In this document: piece by piece, positions 1 to 6,447 of the stretch
How the letters are laid out: the number at the start of each line of letters is the position of its first letter
Position numbering within the stretch: the stretch's first letter is position 1
Origin: Arcobacter sp.
GTDB taxonomy: Bacteria > Campylobacterota > Campylobacteria > Campylobacterales > Arcobacteraceae
Direction of reading: 5' to 3'
NCBI GenBank assembly: GCA_016744485.1
Contig: JADGEG010000003.1
Span: forward strand, 17,510 to 29,283
Length of the DNA stretch: 11,774 nt
Translations under genes and position numbers: made by a program
The notes under the pieces: generated by a model
Told to the model about the DNA's origin: nothing
The model's input: only the letters and a program-made list of their open reading frames with translations
The model's database searches: none

Positions 1-52
1 GGAAAACAAAAATGGAAAACAAAATAGGAAAACAAAAATGGAAAACAAAACA
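1..52 (+). repeat. Four-copy 13-bp tandem repeat spanning the metK ribosome binding site and start codon
   Basis: Four consecutive 13-bp units begin at 1, 14, 27 and 40. Units 1 and 3 are identical (GGAAAACAAAAAT), and units 2 and 4 differ from them only in the last two bases. At a higher level, 1–26 and 27–52 are a direct duplication with one mismatch (T25 versus C51). Each unit supplies a GGAAAAC purine stretch that can act as a Shine-Dalgarno-like site. The junctions of units 1/2 and 3/4 each create an ATG (12–14 and 38–40). The repeat may continue to the left of the window. This is read directly from the sequence; any regulatory role is inference. Confidence 0.9.
26..31 (+). promoter_or_regulatory. 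metK ribosome binding site
   Basis: AGGAAA lies six bases before the ATG at 38 and sits inside the third copy of the 13-bp repeat. It supports the start at 38 over the upstream ATG at 12, which is in another frame and opens only a 21-codon frame ending in TAG at 75–77. Confidence 0.6.
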
Positions 53-1249
53 AAATATTTATTTACAAGTGAAGTAGTAAGCCCAGGACATCCTGATAAA
101 TGTGCTGATATAATAGCTGATAGTATAGTAGATACATTAATTATAAATGATTCCAACAGTAGAGTTGCTTCTGAAGTATTTGTTGCTGGAAAACATATAG
201 TCATCGGTGGAGAAGTTAAATCTAATAAAAAATTAACCAACGAAGATTATACACAAATAGTTAAAAAAGCTTTAAAAAAAATAGGTTATGATGGTAAATC
301 ATCTTTTAGCAAAGAACAATGTTTACACCCTGATGATGTAAAAGTTCAAGTTTTATTAAATCAACAAAGTGCTGATATAAATCAAGGTGTTGATCAAAGC
401 ACAGGTGAAATTGGTGCAGGAGATCAAGGCATTATGTTTGGTTTTGCATCAAGTGAAACACGTGATTTTATGCCTGCAGCAATTACATATGCACGAATGA
501 TAATGAATAAAGTTTATAATTATGCCTTAAATCATAATCATAAATTAGGTGTTGATATTAAAACACAAGTTACTTTAGATTATGGGAATAAAGACAACTT
601 TGAGAATTGCAAACCTCAAAAAATACATACTATTGTAGTTTCTGCTCCTTGTGTTGAGAATATGAATATTGAAGAAGTAAGAGAATTAATTCAAGGTTTA
701 ATTGATGATACAGAACTTCCCCCTTCTTTATATGTAAAAGAAAATACAATTATTCACATAAATCCTACAGGAAGGTATGTATCTCATTCTTCACTTCATG
801 ATTCTGGATTAACAGGGAGAAAACTAATAGTTGATTCTTTTGGAGGATATGCACCAATAGGTGGTGGAGCTCAAAGTTCTAAAGATTATACTAAAGTTGA
901 TAGATCTGGACTTTATGCAGCACGTTGGTTAGCTAAACATATAGTTGCATCAAAACTTGCTTTAAAATGTAATGTTCAATTATCATATGCAATTGGAGTA
1001 GCACGTCCTACTTCTGTTTCAGTTGATACTTTTGGAACATATACAGCATCTAATGATGATAAATTATCATCTTTTGTAATGAATAATTTTTCTTTAACTC
1101 CTAAATGGATTACTGATAAGTTTAAACTTGATAAACCAAGTGAAGATACATTTTTATATGCAGATGTAGCAGCACGTGGACAAGTTGGTCAAAGTGATTA
1201 CCCTTGGGAAAAACTAGACGAACTTGATAAATTTAAAATATTAAAATAA
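38..1249 (+). CDS. metK: S-adenosylmethionine synthetase (methionine adenosyltransferase)
   Basis: Cytosolic enzyme that makes S-adenosylmethionine from methionine and ATP, releasing phosphate and diphosphate; it needs Mg2+ and K+. The 403-residue product has the family's full length (about 385–400). Visible motifs are GHPDK at residues 17–21 (ATP binding), GAGDQG at 126–131, and the phosphate-binding glycine loop GGGAQSSKDYTKVDRS at 275–290. The loop is the QSSKDYTK form I associate with Campylobacterota; the enterobacterial form has FSGKDP. The ATG at 38 is chosen because an AGGAAA site precedes it and MENKTKYLFTSEVVSPGHPDK matches the usual N-terminus. The next gene, accD, begins seven bases after the stop, so the two are probably co-transcribed. 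The SAM made here is the substrate of RlmH and PrmA encoded downstream. The promoter lies outside the window. Confidence 0.97.
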   Translation: MENKTKYLFTSEVVSPGHPDKCADIIADSIVDTLIINDSNSRVASEVFVAGKHIVIGGEVKSNKKLTNEDYTQIVKKALKKIGYDGKSSFSKEQCLHPDDVKVQVLLNQQSADINQGVDQSTGEIGAGDQGIMFGFASSETRDFMPAAITYARMIMNKVYNYALNHNHKLGVDIKTQVTLDYGNKDNFENCKPQKIHTIVVSAPCVENMNIEEVRELIQGLIDDTELPPSLYVKENTIIHINPTGRYVSHSSLHDSGLTGRKLIVDSFGGYAPIGGGAQSSKDYTKVDRSGLYAARWLAKHIVASKLALKCNVQLSYAIGVARPTSVSVDTFGTYTASNDDKLSSFVMNNFSLTPKWITDKFKLDKPSEDTFLYADVAARGQVGQSDYPWEKLDELDKFKILK

Positions 1250-1256
1250 AGGCTAT

Positions 1257-2129
1257 ATGATGGATTTAAAAAATTTATTTAATAAAATTTCGTTTGATAA
1301 AACAAAAGAACAAGCAAATAAAAATGATGCTCCTTCGCATTGGATTAAATGTCCTGAATGTAATTCATTAATGTTTTTTAAAGAAGTTGAAAACCAAAAT
1401 CATATTTGTCCAAAATGTAATTTTCATATGAAAATTACAGCAAAACAAAGAATAAATATATTAAGCGACAAAGATTCATTTGTTGAATATGATAAAGACT
1501 TAAAACCAACAGATCCTTTAAGATTTGTAGATAAAAAATCATATAAAAAAAGAGTTGAAGATGCCTATGAAAAAACAGGACGATACTCTGCTGTTATTAG
1601 TGGAGAGTGTGCTATTAATGCAATTAGTGTTCAAATAGTTGTTTTTGATTTTGCATTTATGGGAGGCTCTTTAGGTTCTGTTGAGGGTGAAAAAATTGTT
1701 AGATCAATTAATAGAGCTTTAGAAAAAAAAGAAGGTTTAATAATAATTTCATCATCAGGAGGTGCTAGAATGCAAGAGTCTACCTTTGCATTAATGCAAA
1801 TGGCTAAAACATCAGCTGCTTTAAAAAAAATGGATCTTGCTAAACTACCTTTTATATCTGTATTAACAGATCCTACCATGGGAGGAGTTTCAGCTTCTTT
1901 TGCATTCTTAGGAGATATTATAATGGCAGAACCTGGTGCTTTAATTGGCTTTGCAGGACAAAGAGTAATTAAGCAAACAATTGGTTCTGATTTACCTGAT
2001 GGTTTTCAAAAGGCTGAGTTTTTATTAAAAAATGGTTCAATAGATATGCTTGTAAATAGAAATGATATGAAAAAAACTATTAGTGATTTATTAATAATGT
2101 TTAACAAAAAAGTAGTAAATGAAGAATAA
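1257..2129 (+). CDS. accD: Acetyl-CoA carboxylase carboxyltransferase subunit beta
   Basis: Beta subunit of the carboxyltransferase that moves carboxyl from carboxybiotin to acetyl-CoA, giving malonyl-CoA for fatty acid synthesis; it works with AccA, AccB and AccC, none of which is in the window. An N-terminal C4 zinc finger is intact (Cys32, Cys35, Cys51, Cys54). The crotonase-fold core shows FAFMGGSLGSVEGEK (132–146), SSSGGARMQES (165–175) and PTMGGVSASFA (205–215), whose glycine pairs form the oxyanion holes. Length is 290 aa against about 280–305 in the family. Two ATGs stand in tandem at 1257 and 1260. The AAGG at 1249–1252 is four bases from the first and seven from the second, so 1260 may be the real start. 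The end overlaps the thiE-like gene by 11 nt, which suggests translational coupling. Confidence 0.97.
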   Translation: MMDLKNLFNKISFDKTKEQANKNDAPSHWIKCPECNSLMFFKEVENQNHICPKCNFHMKITAKQRINILSDKDSFVEYDKDLKPTDPLRFVDKKSYKKRVEDAYEKTGRYSAVISGECAINAISVQIVVFDFAFMGGSLGSVEGEKIVRSINRALEKKEGLIIISSSGGARMQESTFALMQMAKTSAALKKMDLAKLPFISVLTDPTMGGVSASFAFLGDIIMAEPGALIGFAGQRVIKQTIGSDLPDGFQKAEFLLKNGSIDMLVNRNDMKKTISDLLIMFNKKVVNEE

Positions 2130-2730
2130 CTTTACAAAAATATTAGGCTATGATTTAGATAAAAATAATTATTTATATGCTTTATGTGACTATTCAACAT
2201 TATTACAAAAAAATATGAGCTTAGATAATTTTATTTTTATGATAAAAGATTTTAATGTTAAAATTATACAATATAGAGATAAAGTATCTAGCTTAGAACT
2301 ACAAAAAACAAATTTAATTCATTTAAAAAAGAAATTAAATATCCCACTTATTATTAATGATCAATTAGAATTAATAAAGTATTGTGACGGTATACATTTA
2401 GGACAAGAAGATCTTAACAAAATTCATAAAGATAAAAAAATAGCATTATGTCTACTTAGAAAAAGAATTAAAAATAAGATTTTAGGTTTAAGCACACACA
2501 ATGAAAAAGAAATATTAGAAGCTAATACTTTAGATATTGATTATATAGGCTTAGGAGCATATAGAATTTCTAATACAAAAGATGTTAAAAGTACTTTAGG
2601 AAATAATATATCATATTTAGCTAAAATATCACAAAAACCAGTTTGTGCTATTGGTGGAGTGAAGATAAATGATAACATAGAAAATATAACATTTAATGTT
2701 GTAGGTTCTGCATTATATAAAGATCAATAA
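2119..2730 (+). CDS. thiE: ThiE-like thiamine-phosphate synthase family protein
   Basis: TIM-barrel protein of the ThiE/TenI family. Authentic ThiE joins HMP diphosphate and hydroxyethylthiazole phosphate to give thiamine phosphate. Active-site positions are largely kept: QYRDK (51–55), ND (80–81), GIHLGQED (91–98, the Asp being a probable Mg2+ ligand), LGLSTHN (122–128) and IGGV (178–181). The diphosphate-binding GPxxxTxTK signature is altered to GAYRISNTK (146–154); its Lys154 remains but the Pro is lost. At 203 aa it is slightly short of the usual 210–220. The ATG at 2119 lies inside accD with an 11-nt overlap and no clear Shine-Dalgarno, so translation probably depends on accD. No other thiamine gene is visible and there is no room for a TPP riboswitch. 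Family membership is secure; the exact reaction is less certain, and a TenI-like or diverged role is possible. Confidence 0.8.
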   Translation: MKNNFTKILGYDLDKNNYLYALCDYSTLLQKNMSLDNFIFMIKDFNVKIIQYRDKVSSLELQKTNLIHLKKKLNIPLIINDQLELIKYCDGIHLGQEDLNKIHKDKKIALCLLRKRIKNKILGLSTHNEKEILEANTLDIDYIGLGAYRISNTKDVKSTLGNNISYLAKISQKPVCAIGGVKINDNIENITFNVVGSALYKDQ

Positions 2731-2731
2731 A

Positions 2732-3190
2732 TTGATAAAAATCAATATTTATACAATACAAAAAACAACAAAAAATGATTATGATATATTAGTAAAAAAA
2801 TTTATTCTAATGTGCTCAAAATATGCTAAAGTTAGTATTTATAACATATTTGATAAAAATATTGCAAAATCTCATATAATCAATGAATTAACAGCAAAAA
2901 AATCTTATACTATAGCTTATTTACCATATCTTAAAAATGTTAACATTGCTTTAGATGTCAAAGGGAAACAAATTGATAGCTTTAAATTTTATGAACTATT
3001 AGAAAATCATTCAGAAATTAACTTTTTTATAGGTGGAGCTTATGGATTTGAAGAAAAATTTTTAAAAAAATGTACAAATGTAATTAGTTTAAGTACTTTA
3101 ACAATGTCCCATAAAATAGTAAATCTAGTACTATTTGAACAAATTTTTAGAGCACTTAGTATAAAAAATAATCATCCGTATCATAAATAA
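2732..3190 (+). CDS. rlmH: 23S rRNA (pseudouridine1915-N3)-methyltransferase RlmH
   Basis: SPOUT-class methyltransferase that uses SAM to methylate pseudouridine 1915 in helix 69 of 23S rRNA on assembled 70S ribosomes. The 152-residue length matches the family (about 155). Diagnostic elements are in the trefoil-knot C-terminal half: FFIGGAYGF (98–106, the SAM-binding glycine loop), SLSTLTMSH (119–127), LFEQIFRALSI (134–144) and the terminal HPYHK (148–152). The usual MTxPH reads MSH here, with Ser in place of Pro. The start is a TTG at 2732, one base after the thiE-like stop. No good Shine-Dalgarno is seen, so re-initiation or coupling is likely. The next in-frame ATG would cut into the conserved N-terminus. 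The same neighbour set (accD, rlmH, dksA) is known from Campylobacter. Confidence 0.93.
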   Translation: MIKINIYTIQKTTKNDYDILVKKFILMCSKYAKVSIYNIFDKNIAKSHIINELTAKKSYTIAYLPYLKNVNIALDVKGKQIDSFKFYELLENHSEINFFIGGAYGFEEKFLKKCTNVISLSTLTMSHKIVNLVLFEQIFRALSIKNNHPYHK

Positions 3191-3206
3191 TTTATATGAT
3201 TTTTTG

Positions 3207-3212
3207 TATACT
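3207..3212 (+). promoter_or_regulatory. Probable -10 element of an internal promoter for dksA
   Basis: TATACT lies in the 52-bp gap between rlmH and dksA, preceded by a T-rich run ending in TG. That matches the Campylobacterota sigma-70 style, with an extended -10, a T-rich upstream stretch and no strict -35. Transcription would start near 3219, leaving a leader of roughly 24 nt that includes the AAGGAAG ribosome binding site. This is inferred from sequence alone. Confidence 0.45.
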
Positions 3213-3231
3213 ATCAAAAATTTTATCTATA

Positions 3232-3238
3232 AAGGAAG
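3232..3238 (+). promoter_or_regulatory. Strong ribosome binding site that fixes the dksA GTG start
   Basis: AAGGAAG sits four bases before the GTG at 3243. It decides the start in favour of GTG over the upstream in-frame TTG at 3204. That TTG has no comparable site, would add 13 residues, and lies before the predicted transcription start. Confidence 0.75.
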
Positions 3239-3242
3239 AATC

Positions 3243-3596
3243 GTGGCTACTAAAAAACAAGTTGAAGAACTAGAAAAAGTTTTATTTAATAGAAAAGAAA
3301 CTATTATTAAAACTATTCAAGATAGCAGAGATAGTATTGATTCTTTAAAAAATTCAGAATGTAATGATGAATTTGATTATGCTGAAGTATCTAGTGATAG
3401 CTTTAAAGAAGGTATTATTGCAAATCAGCAATTAAAAGAATTAAAAGAAATAGAAGATGCAATTATAAGAATTAAGAAAAATACTTACGGTGTTTGTGAG
3501 ATGTGTGATGAGCAGATATCAATAGCTAGATTAAGAGCTAAACCATTTGCAAAATTTTGTACTCCTTGCAGAGAAATTTACGAAGAAGAGCAATAA
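3243..3596 (+). CDS. dksA: DksA-type RNA polymerase-binding transcription factor
   Basis: DksA/TraR family protein that enters the RNA polymerase secondary channel and, with ppGpp, lowers rRNA and tRNA transcription during starvation while activating biosynthetic promoters. With the GTG start it has 117 aa. An N-terminal coiled-coil hairpin spans about 4–79. At its tip, Asp42, Asp45 and Ala47 (D-E-F-D-Y-A) align with E. coli Asp71, Asp74 and Ala76, the residues that act at the polymerase active site. The C-terminal zinc finger is complete: Cys85, Cys88, Cys106, Cys109. It is shorter than E. coli DksA (151 aa) because the N-terminal extension is missing, which I regard as usual in Campylobacterota. 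The downstream membrane-protein gene begins 15 bases after its stop. Its position among ribosome-modification genes fits a growth-control role. Confidence 0.93.
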   Translation: MATKKQVEELEKVLFNRKETIIKTIQDSRDSIDSLKNSECNDEFDYAEVSSDSFKEGIIANQQLKELKEIEDAIIRIKKNTYGVCEMCDEQISIARLRAKPFAKFCTPCREIYEEEQ

Positions 3597-3611
3597 AATA
3601 GAAGGATTAAT

Positions 3612-4628
3612 ATGGGAATTAAAATATATATAGGACTTTCATTTTTATTAATTATAGTTGTTGGTTTATATATAGTAAGCCAAGTTGGTTTTGTAGATTA
3701 TGAACTCAATGTATTAGAATATACTTTAAATTTACCATTATTTATTTGGATAATCTTACCTCTACTCGTATTAGTACTAGCTACTGTGTTACATTTGATT
3801 TTTTATGGTACGAAACATTATATTAAAGATTCTTCATTTATAAAAGATGAAAAATCTATCATTGAAGCATTAAAAATATGTTTAGTAAAAAAAGAAGATG
3901 TAAGAAGATATAAAACTAAAGGATATAGAAATCTTGCTGATATTTTAGCTCAACTTAATATTTGTGTTAAAGATGGTATATTTACTTCTTCTAATAAAGA
4001 ATTAAACAATATTGTTGCACATATTAAAAGTATTAAATCTGGTGAATATCTTAATGACAAAGTTATTAAATTAGGATCTAACTCTTCTTTAGATAACTTA
4101 AATACAATTAATAGATTAGAAAAAGAAATAGATTTTTGTATGGAAGTTTTAAAAAATCATACACAATATTCAAGTGATATGATAAAAAAAGCTTTTTTAA
4201 ATGTTCTTGAACAAAAAAGTATGACAACAATTAAAAAAATTTATTCACAAATAGATTTAGATAAAGAAATGACTTTAAAACTTTTTGAAAAAAATATTAA
4301 AAATAAAGAATTTGGTTTAAATAATGATGAAATATATGAAGCTATTAAAAAATTAGATTATTCAAAAAAAGATTACATTCATCTTGTTAAAATGTATAAA
4401 AATGAAATAGAGCCTGATGGATTATTAGAATTTTGTGAACTAATATCAAAAGATAATGAACTTGCAATAAATGCATATTTGTATATTTTATTTGATTTAG
4501 AAATGATTGATAAAGCCAGAGAAATTTTATCTTCTTATACAAAACAAGATTATGTATTTTTTAGAGCATTGCTTGATTTAAAAGATGCGGGGAAACACTA
4601 CTCTTTAGATGATCTTAATTTATATTAA
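3612..4628 (+). CDS. Conserved membrane protein of unknown function, between dksA and dus
   Basis: I do not recognise a named family. The 338-residue protein starts with two hydrophobic helices at about 5–24 and 41–65, joined by a short acidic loop. A Lys/His-rich stretch follows the second helix, so the large C-terminal part (about 70–338) should face the cytoplasm. That part is hydrophilic, Lys/Glu-rich and apparently all helical, with repeated short helix-turn-helix stretches (about 180–320) that could be TPR-like. No catalytic motif or cysteine cluster is seen. GAAGGA lies five bases before the ATG. The stop at 4626–4628 directly abuts the dus ATG, indicating tight co-expression. From memory, a gene of similar size and place exists in C. 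jejuni between its dksA and dus homologues; this needs a search. A role as membrane scaffold or assembly factor is only a guess. Confidence 0.85.
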   Translation: MGIKIYIGLSFLLIIVVGLYIVSQVGFVDYELNVLEYTLNLPLFIWIILPLLVLVLATVLHLIFYGTKHYIKDSSFIKDEKSIIEALKICLVKKEDVRRYKTKGYRNLADILAQLNICVKDGIFTSSNKELNNIVAHIKSIKSGEYLNDKVIKLGSNSSLDNLNTINRLEKEIDFCMEVLKNHTQYSSDMIKKAFLNVLEQKSMTTIKKIYSQIDLDKEMTLKLFEKNIKNKEFGLNNDEIYEAIKKLDYSKKDYIHLVKMYKNEIEPDGLLEFCELISKDNELAINAYLYILFDLEMIDKAREILSSYTKQDYVFFRALLDLKDAGKHYSLDDLNLY

Positions 4629-5570
4629 ATGCAGAAGAAATTAGATTTTAGTAAAAAACTTCTAATATTAGCACCACTTGCAGGTTATACTGATCTACCT
4701 TTTAGAAGTATTGCAAAAAAATTTGGTGCTGATTTAACAATATCTGAAATGATATCTTCTAATGCTTTAGTATATAAATCTCAAAAAACATTAAAAATGA
4801 TCGAAAAATCACCAACAGAAGATCCTTATTTTGTTCAAATAGCAGGAAATAAACCTGAATTAGTGCGAGATGCTGTTTTGCTACTAAATGACATTGATGG
4901 AATTGACGGTATTGATTTAAACTGTGGATGTCCTGCTCCTAAAGTTTTTAACCATGGATCAGGCTCAAATCTTTTAGGTGATTTAGAAAAATTAAAAGAC
5001 ATTCTATCAACTGTAAAAAAATATTCAAATAAACAATACACATCTGCTAAGGTTAGAATTGGTGTTAATGACAAAATTCCTGTAGAAATTGGCAAAACTG
5101 TTGAAGACTGTGGTGCTGATTTTGTATCTGTTCATGGAAGAACAAGAGCTGGAAAATATAAAGCACCTGTAGATTATAATGCTATTAAAGCTATGAAAAG
5201 TGCTATTAGCATACCTGTAATTGCAAATGGGGATATAAAAGATTATAATAAAGCAAAAGAAGTTTTAGAATTTACTAATGCAAATGGGGTAATGATAGGA
5301 AGAGGTTCTATTGGAAAACCTTGGATTTTTCATCAATTAAAACATGGAATTGAAGACATAAGCCTTAATTTTAAAAAAGAAATTATTCTAGAACATTATG
5401 ATGAAGTATTAAAATTTCATGGTTTATATGGTGTTGTGATGTTTAGAAAATTATTACATTCATATTCTAAGGGATATAAAGGTGCAAGTGAATTTAGAGA
5501 TATTATAAATATAATCAAAGATGAAAATGTTATGAGAGATACAATTGAAAATTTCTTTACTCGTATTTAA
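4629..5570 (+). CDS. dus: tRNA-dihydrouridine synthase (DusB-like)
   Basis: FMN flavoenzyme that reduces specific uridines in tRNA to dihydrouridine using NADPH. The TIM-barrel domain shows LAPLAGYTDLPFR (14–26, FMN binding), SEM (39–41), VQIAGNKPE (69–77), IDLNCGCPAPKV (95–106, with the probable catalytic Cys101), AKVRIG, VHGRTRAGKY, VIANGDI and the FMN-phosphate motif VMIGRGSIGKPW. A small helical C-terminal tRNA-binding domain follows. Length is 313 aa, typical of DusB (about 320). Which uridine positions it modifies cannot be read from sequence. The ATG immediately follows the stop of the membrane-protein gene and has no clear Shine-Dalgarno, so its translation is probably coupled. It appears to be the last gene of this operon, with a probable new promoter 20 bases further on. 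Confidence 0.95.
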   Translation: MQKKLDFSKKLLILAPLAGYTDLPFRSIAKKFGADLTISEMISSNALVYKSQKTLKMIEKSPTEDPYFVQIAGNKPELVRDAVLLLNDIDGIDGIDLNCGCPAPKVFNHGSGSNLLGDLEKLKDILSTVKKYSNKQYTSAKVRIGVNDKIPVEIGKTVEDCGADFVSVHGRTRAGKYKAPVDYNAIKAMKSAISIPVIANGDIKDYNKAKEVLEFTNANGVMIGRGSIGKPWIFHQLKHGIEDISLNFKKEIILEHYDEVLKFHGLYGVVMFRKLLHSYSKGYKGASEFRDIINIIKDENVMRDTIENFFTRI

Positions 5571-5592
5571 TATTCTTCAAAAGATTTTTAGA

Positions 5593-5598
5593 TAAAAT
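5593..5598 (+). promoter_or_regulatory. Probable -10 element of the prmA–ftsH promoter
   Basis: TAAAAT within a TTTTTAGATAAAATAC context lies in the 54-bp gap between dus and prmA, again a T-rich extended -10 of Campylobacterota type. Transcription would begin near 5605, about 20 bases before the prmA start. No terminator for the upstream operon is visible in the gap, so read-through is also likely. Confidence 0.4.
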
Positions 5599-5614
5599 AC
5601 CCCCATTTATAAAA

Positions 5615-5620
5615 AAGGAA
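5615..5620 (+). promoter_or_regulatory. Ribosome binding site that fixes the prmA TTG start
   Basis: AAGGAA lies four bases before the TTG at 5625. No ATG or GTG is placed suitably downstream of it, so the TTG is taken as the start codon. Confidence 0.6.
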
Positions 5621-5624
5621 ATAA

Positions 5625-6434
5625 TTGTCTAAATATTACTTTGAATTAATAATTAAAACAAAAAATAACTATACATTATTTTTAAATTTACTTAATTCTT
5701 TAAGCCATGAAGCTATTGAAGAAAAATCTGATGAATTAATTATAAGAAGCCAAGAGGACTTAACTAATATAGAATTTGGTGTACTTAGTTTTGCAAAAAA
5801 ATTAAATTTAGACTGTAAAACTATCTTAAACAAAAAAGATAATATTAATTGGATAAAACAATATCAAAAATCAGTAAGAGCTATTGAAATTGGTAGTTAT
5901 TTTATTCGTCCATCATGGTGCGAAAAAAAAGAAAATAAAATTGATATAATCATTGATCCTGCATTATCTTTTGGTTCAGGTCATCATGAAAGTACATCAT
6001 CTTGCATTATGGCAATTGACGAATTTGTTAAAAATGGGAATAAAGTTTTAGATGTAGGTACTGGTAGTGGTATATTAGCAATTGCATCACTAAAAAAGAA
6101 ATCTATTGTTGATATTTGTGATACTGATGAGTTATGCATTAAAGATGCTTTAAAAAATTTATCTTTAAATAATGTTAAATGTAATAAGTATTGGATAGGC
6201 TCAGCTAAAGAAACTAATGAACAATATGATATAGTAATTGCAAATATTGTCGCAGATGTTTTAATTATTATAAATAAAGAATTAAAAAACCGTCTAAAAT
6301 CAAATGGTATATTAATATTATCTGGTATTTTGGACAAATATTTAGAAAAAGTTTTAGAAAAATTTAAAGACTTAACACAAGTAAAATTAATCCGTAAAAA
6401 CGAGTGGATTAGTCTTGTGTTTATAAAAAATTAA
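5625..6434 (+). CDS. prmA: Ribosomal protein L11 methyltransferase
   Basis: Cytosolic class I SAM-dependent methyltransferase that trimethylates lysines and the N-terminus of ribosomal protein L11. The 269-aa protein has a short N-terminal L11-recognition domain (about 1–75). Next comes the linker motif DPALSFGSGHHEST (111–124), matching the family's DPGxAFGTGxHxTT. The SAM-binding motif I is VLDVGTGSGILAIA (141–154), followed by NIVADVL (207–213, NIxANPL in many relatives) and LSGIL (232–236). It is a little shorter than E. coli PrmA (293 aa), with the reduction in the N-terminal domain. The start is TTG with a good AAGGAA site. ftsH follows after 13 bases. I recall the prmA–ftsH pairing from Campylobacter. 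The identification is firm; the methylation pattern on L11 is not predictable here. Confidence 0.94.
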   Translation: MSKYYFELIIKTKNNYTLFLNLLNSLSHEAIEEKSDELIIRSQEDLTNIEFGVLSFAKKLNLDCKTILNKKDNINWIKQYQKSVRAIEIGSYFIRPSWCEKKENKIDIIIDPALSFGSGHHESTSSCIMAIDEFVKNGNKVLDVGTGSGILAIASLKKKSIVDICDTDELCIKDALKNLSLNNVKCNKYWIGSAKETNEQYDIVIANIVADVLIIINKELKNRLKSNGILILSGILDKYLEKVLEKFKDLTQVKLIRKNEWISLVFIKN

Positions 6435-6447
6435 GGAGTTATAGTTT

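Noticed and set aside
1..37. Possible SAM riboswitch before metK
   Set aside because: Only 37 bases of leader are visible and they are the simple tandem repeat; no aptamer structure can be seen. The real leader lies outside the window.
12..77. Short open frame from ATG 12, 21 codons, overlapping the metK start
   Set aside because: It arises from the tandem repeat, has no family resemblance, and its frame ends at once. I keep it only as a possible decoy start, not as a gene.
1631..1879. Antisense open frame inside accD
   Set aside because: Mirror of a conserved coding frame; no ribosome binding site and no recognisable protein.
2080..2118. Possible TPP riboswitch before the thiE-like gene
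   Set aside because: The upstream DNA is the coding end of accD, and no THI-box sequence or fold is visible.
3204..3242. N-terminal extension of DksA from a TTG at 3204
   Set aside because: There is no Shine-Dalgarno, it overlaps a probable -10 element, and the extra 13 residues are unlike DksA. The GTG at 3243 has a strong site.
4893..4919. Three 9-bp near-repeats coding IDG-IDG-IDL in dus
   Set aside because: The segment aligns without insertion to other Dus proteins just before the catalytic NCGCP motif, so this is ordinary sequence rather than a repeat expansion.
4835..5095. Antisense open frame inside dus
   Set aside because: Shadow of the dus coding sequence, with composition that follows the sense codons.
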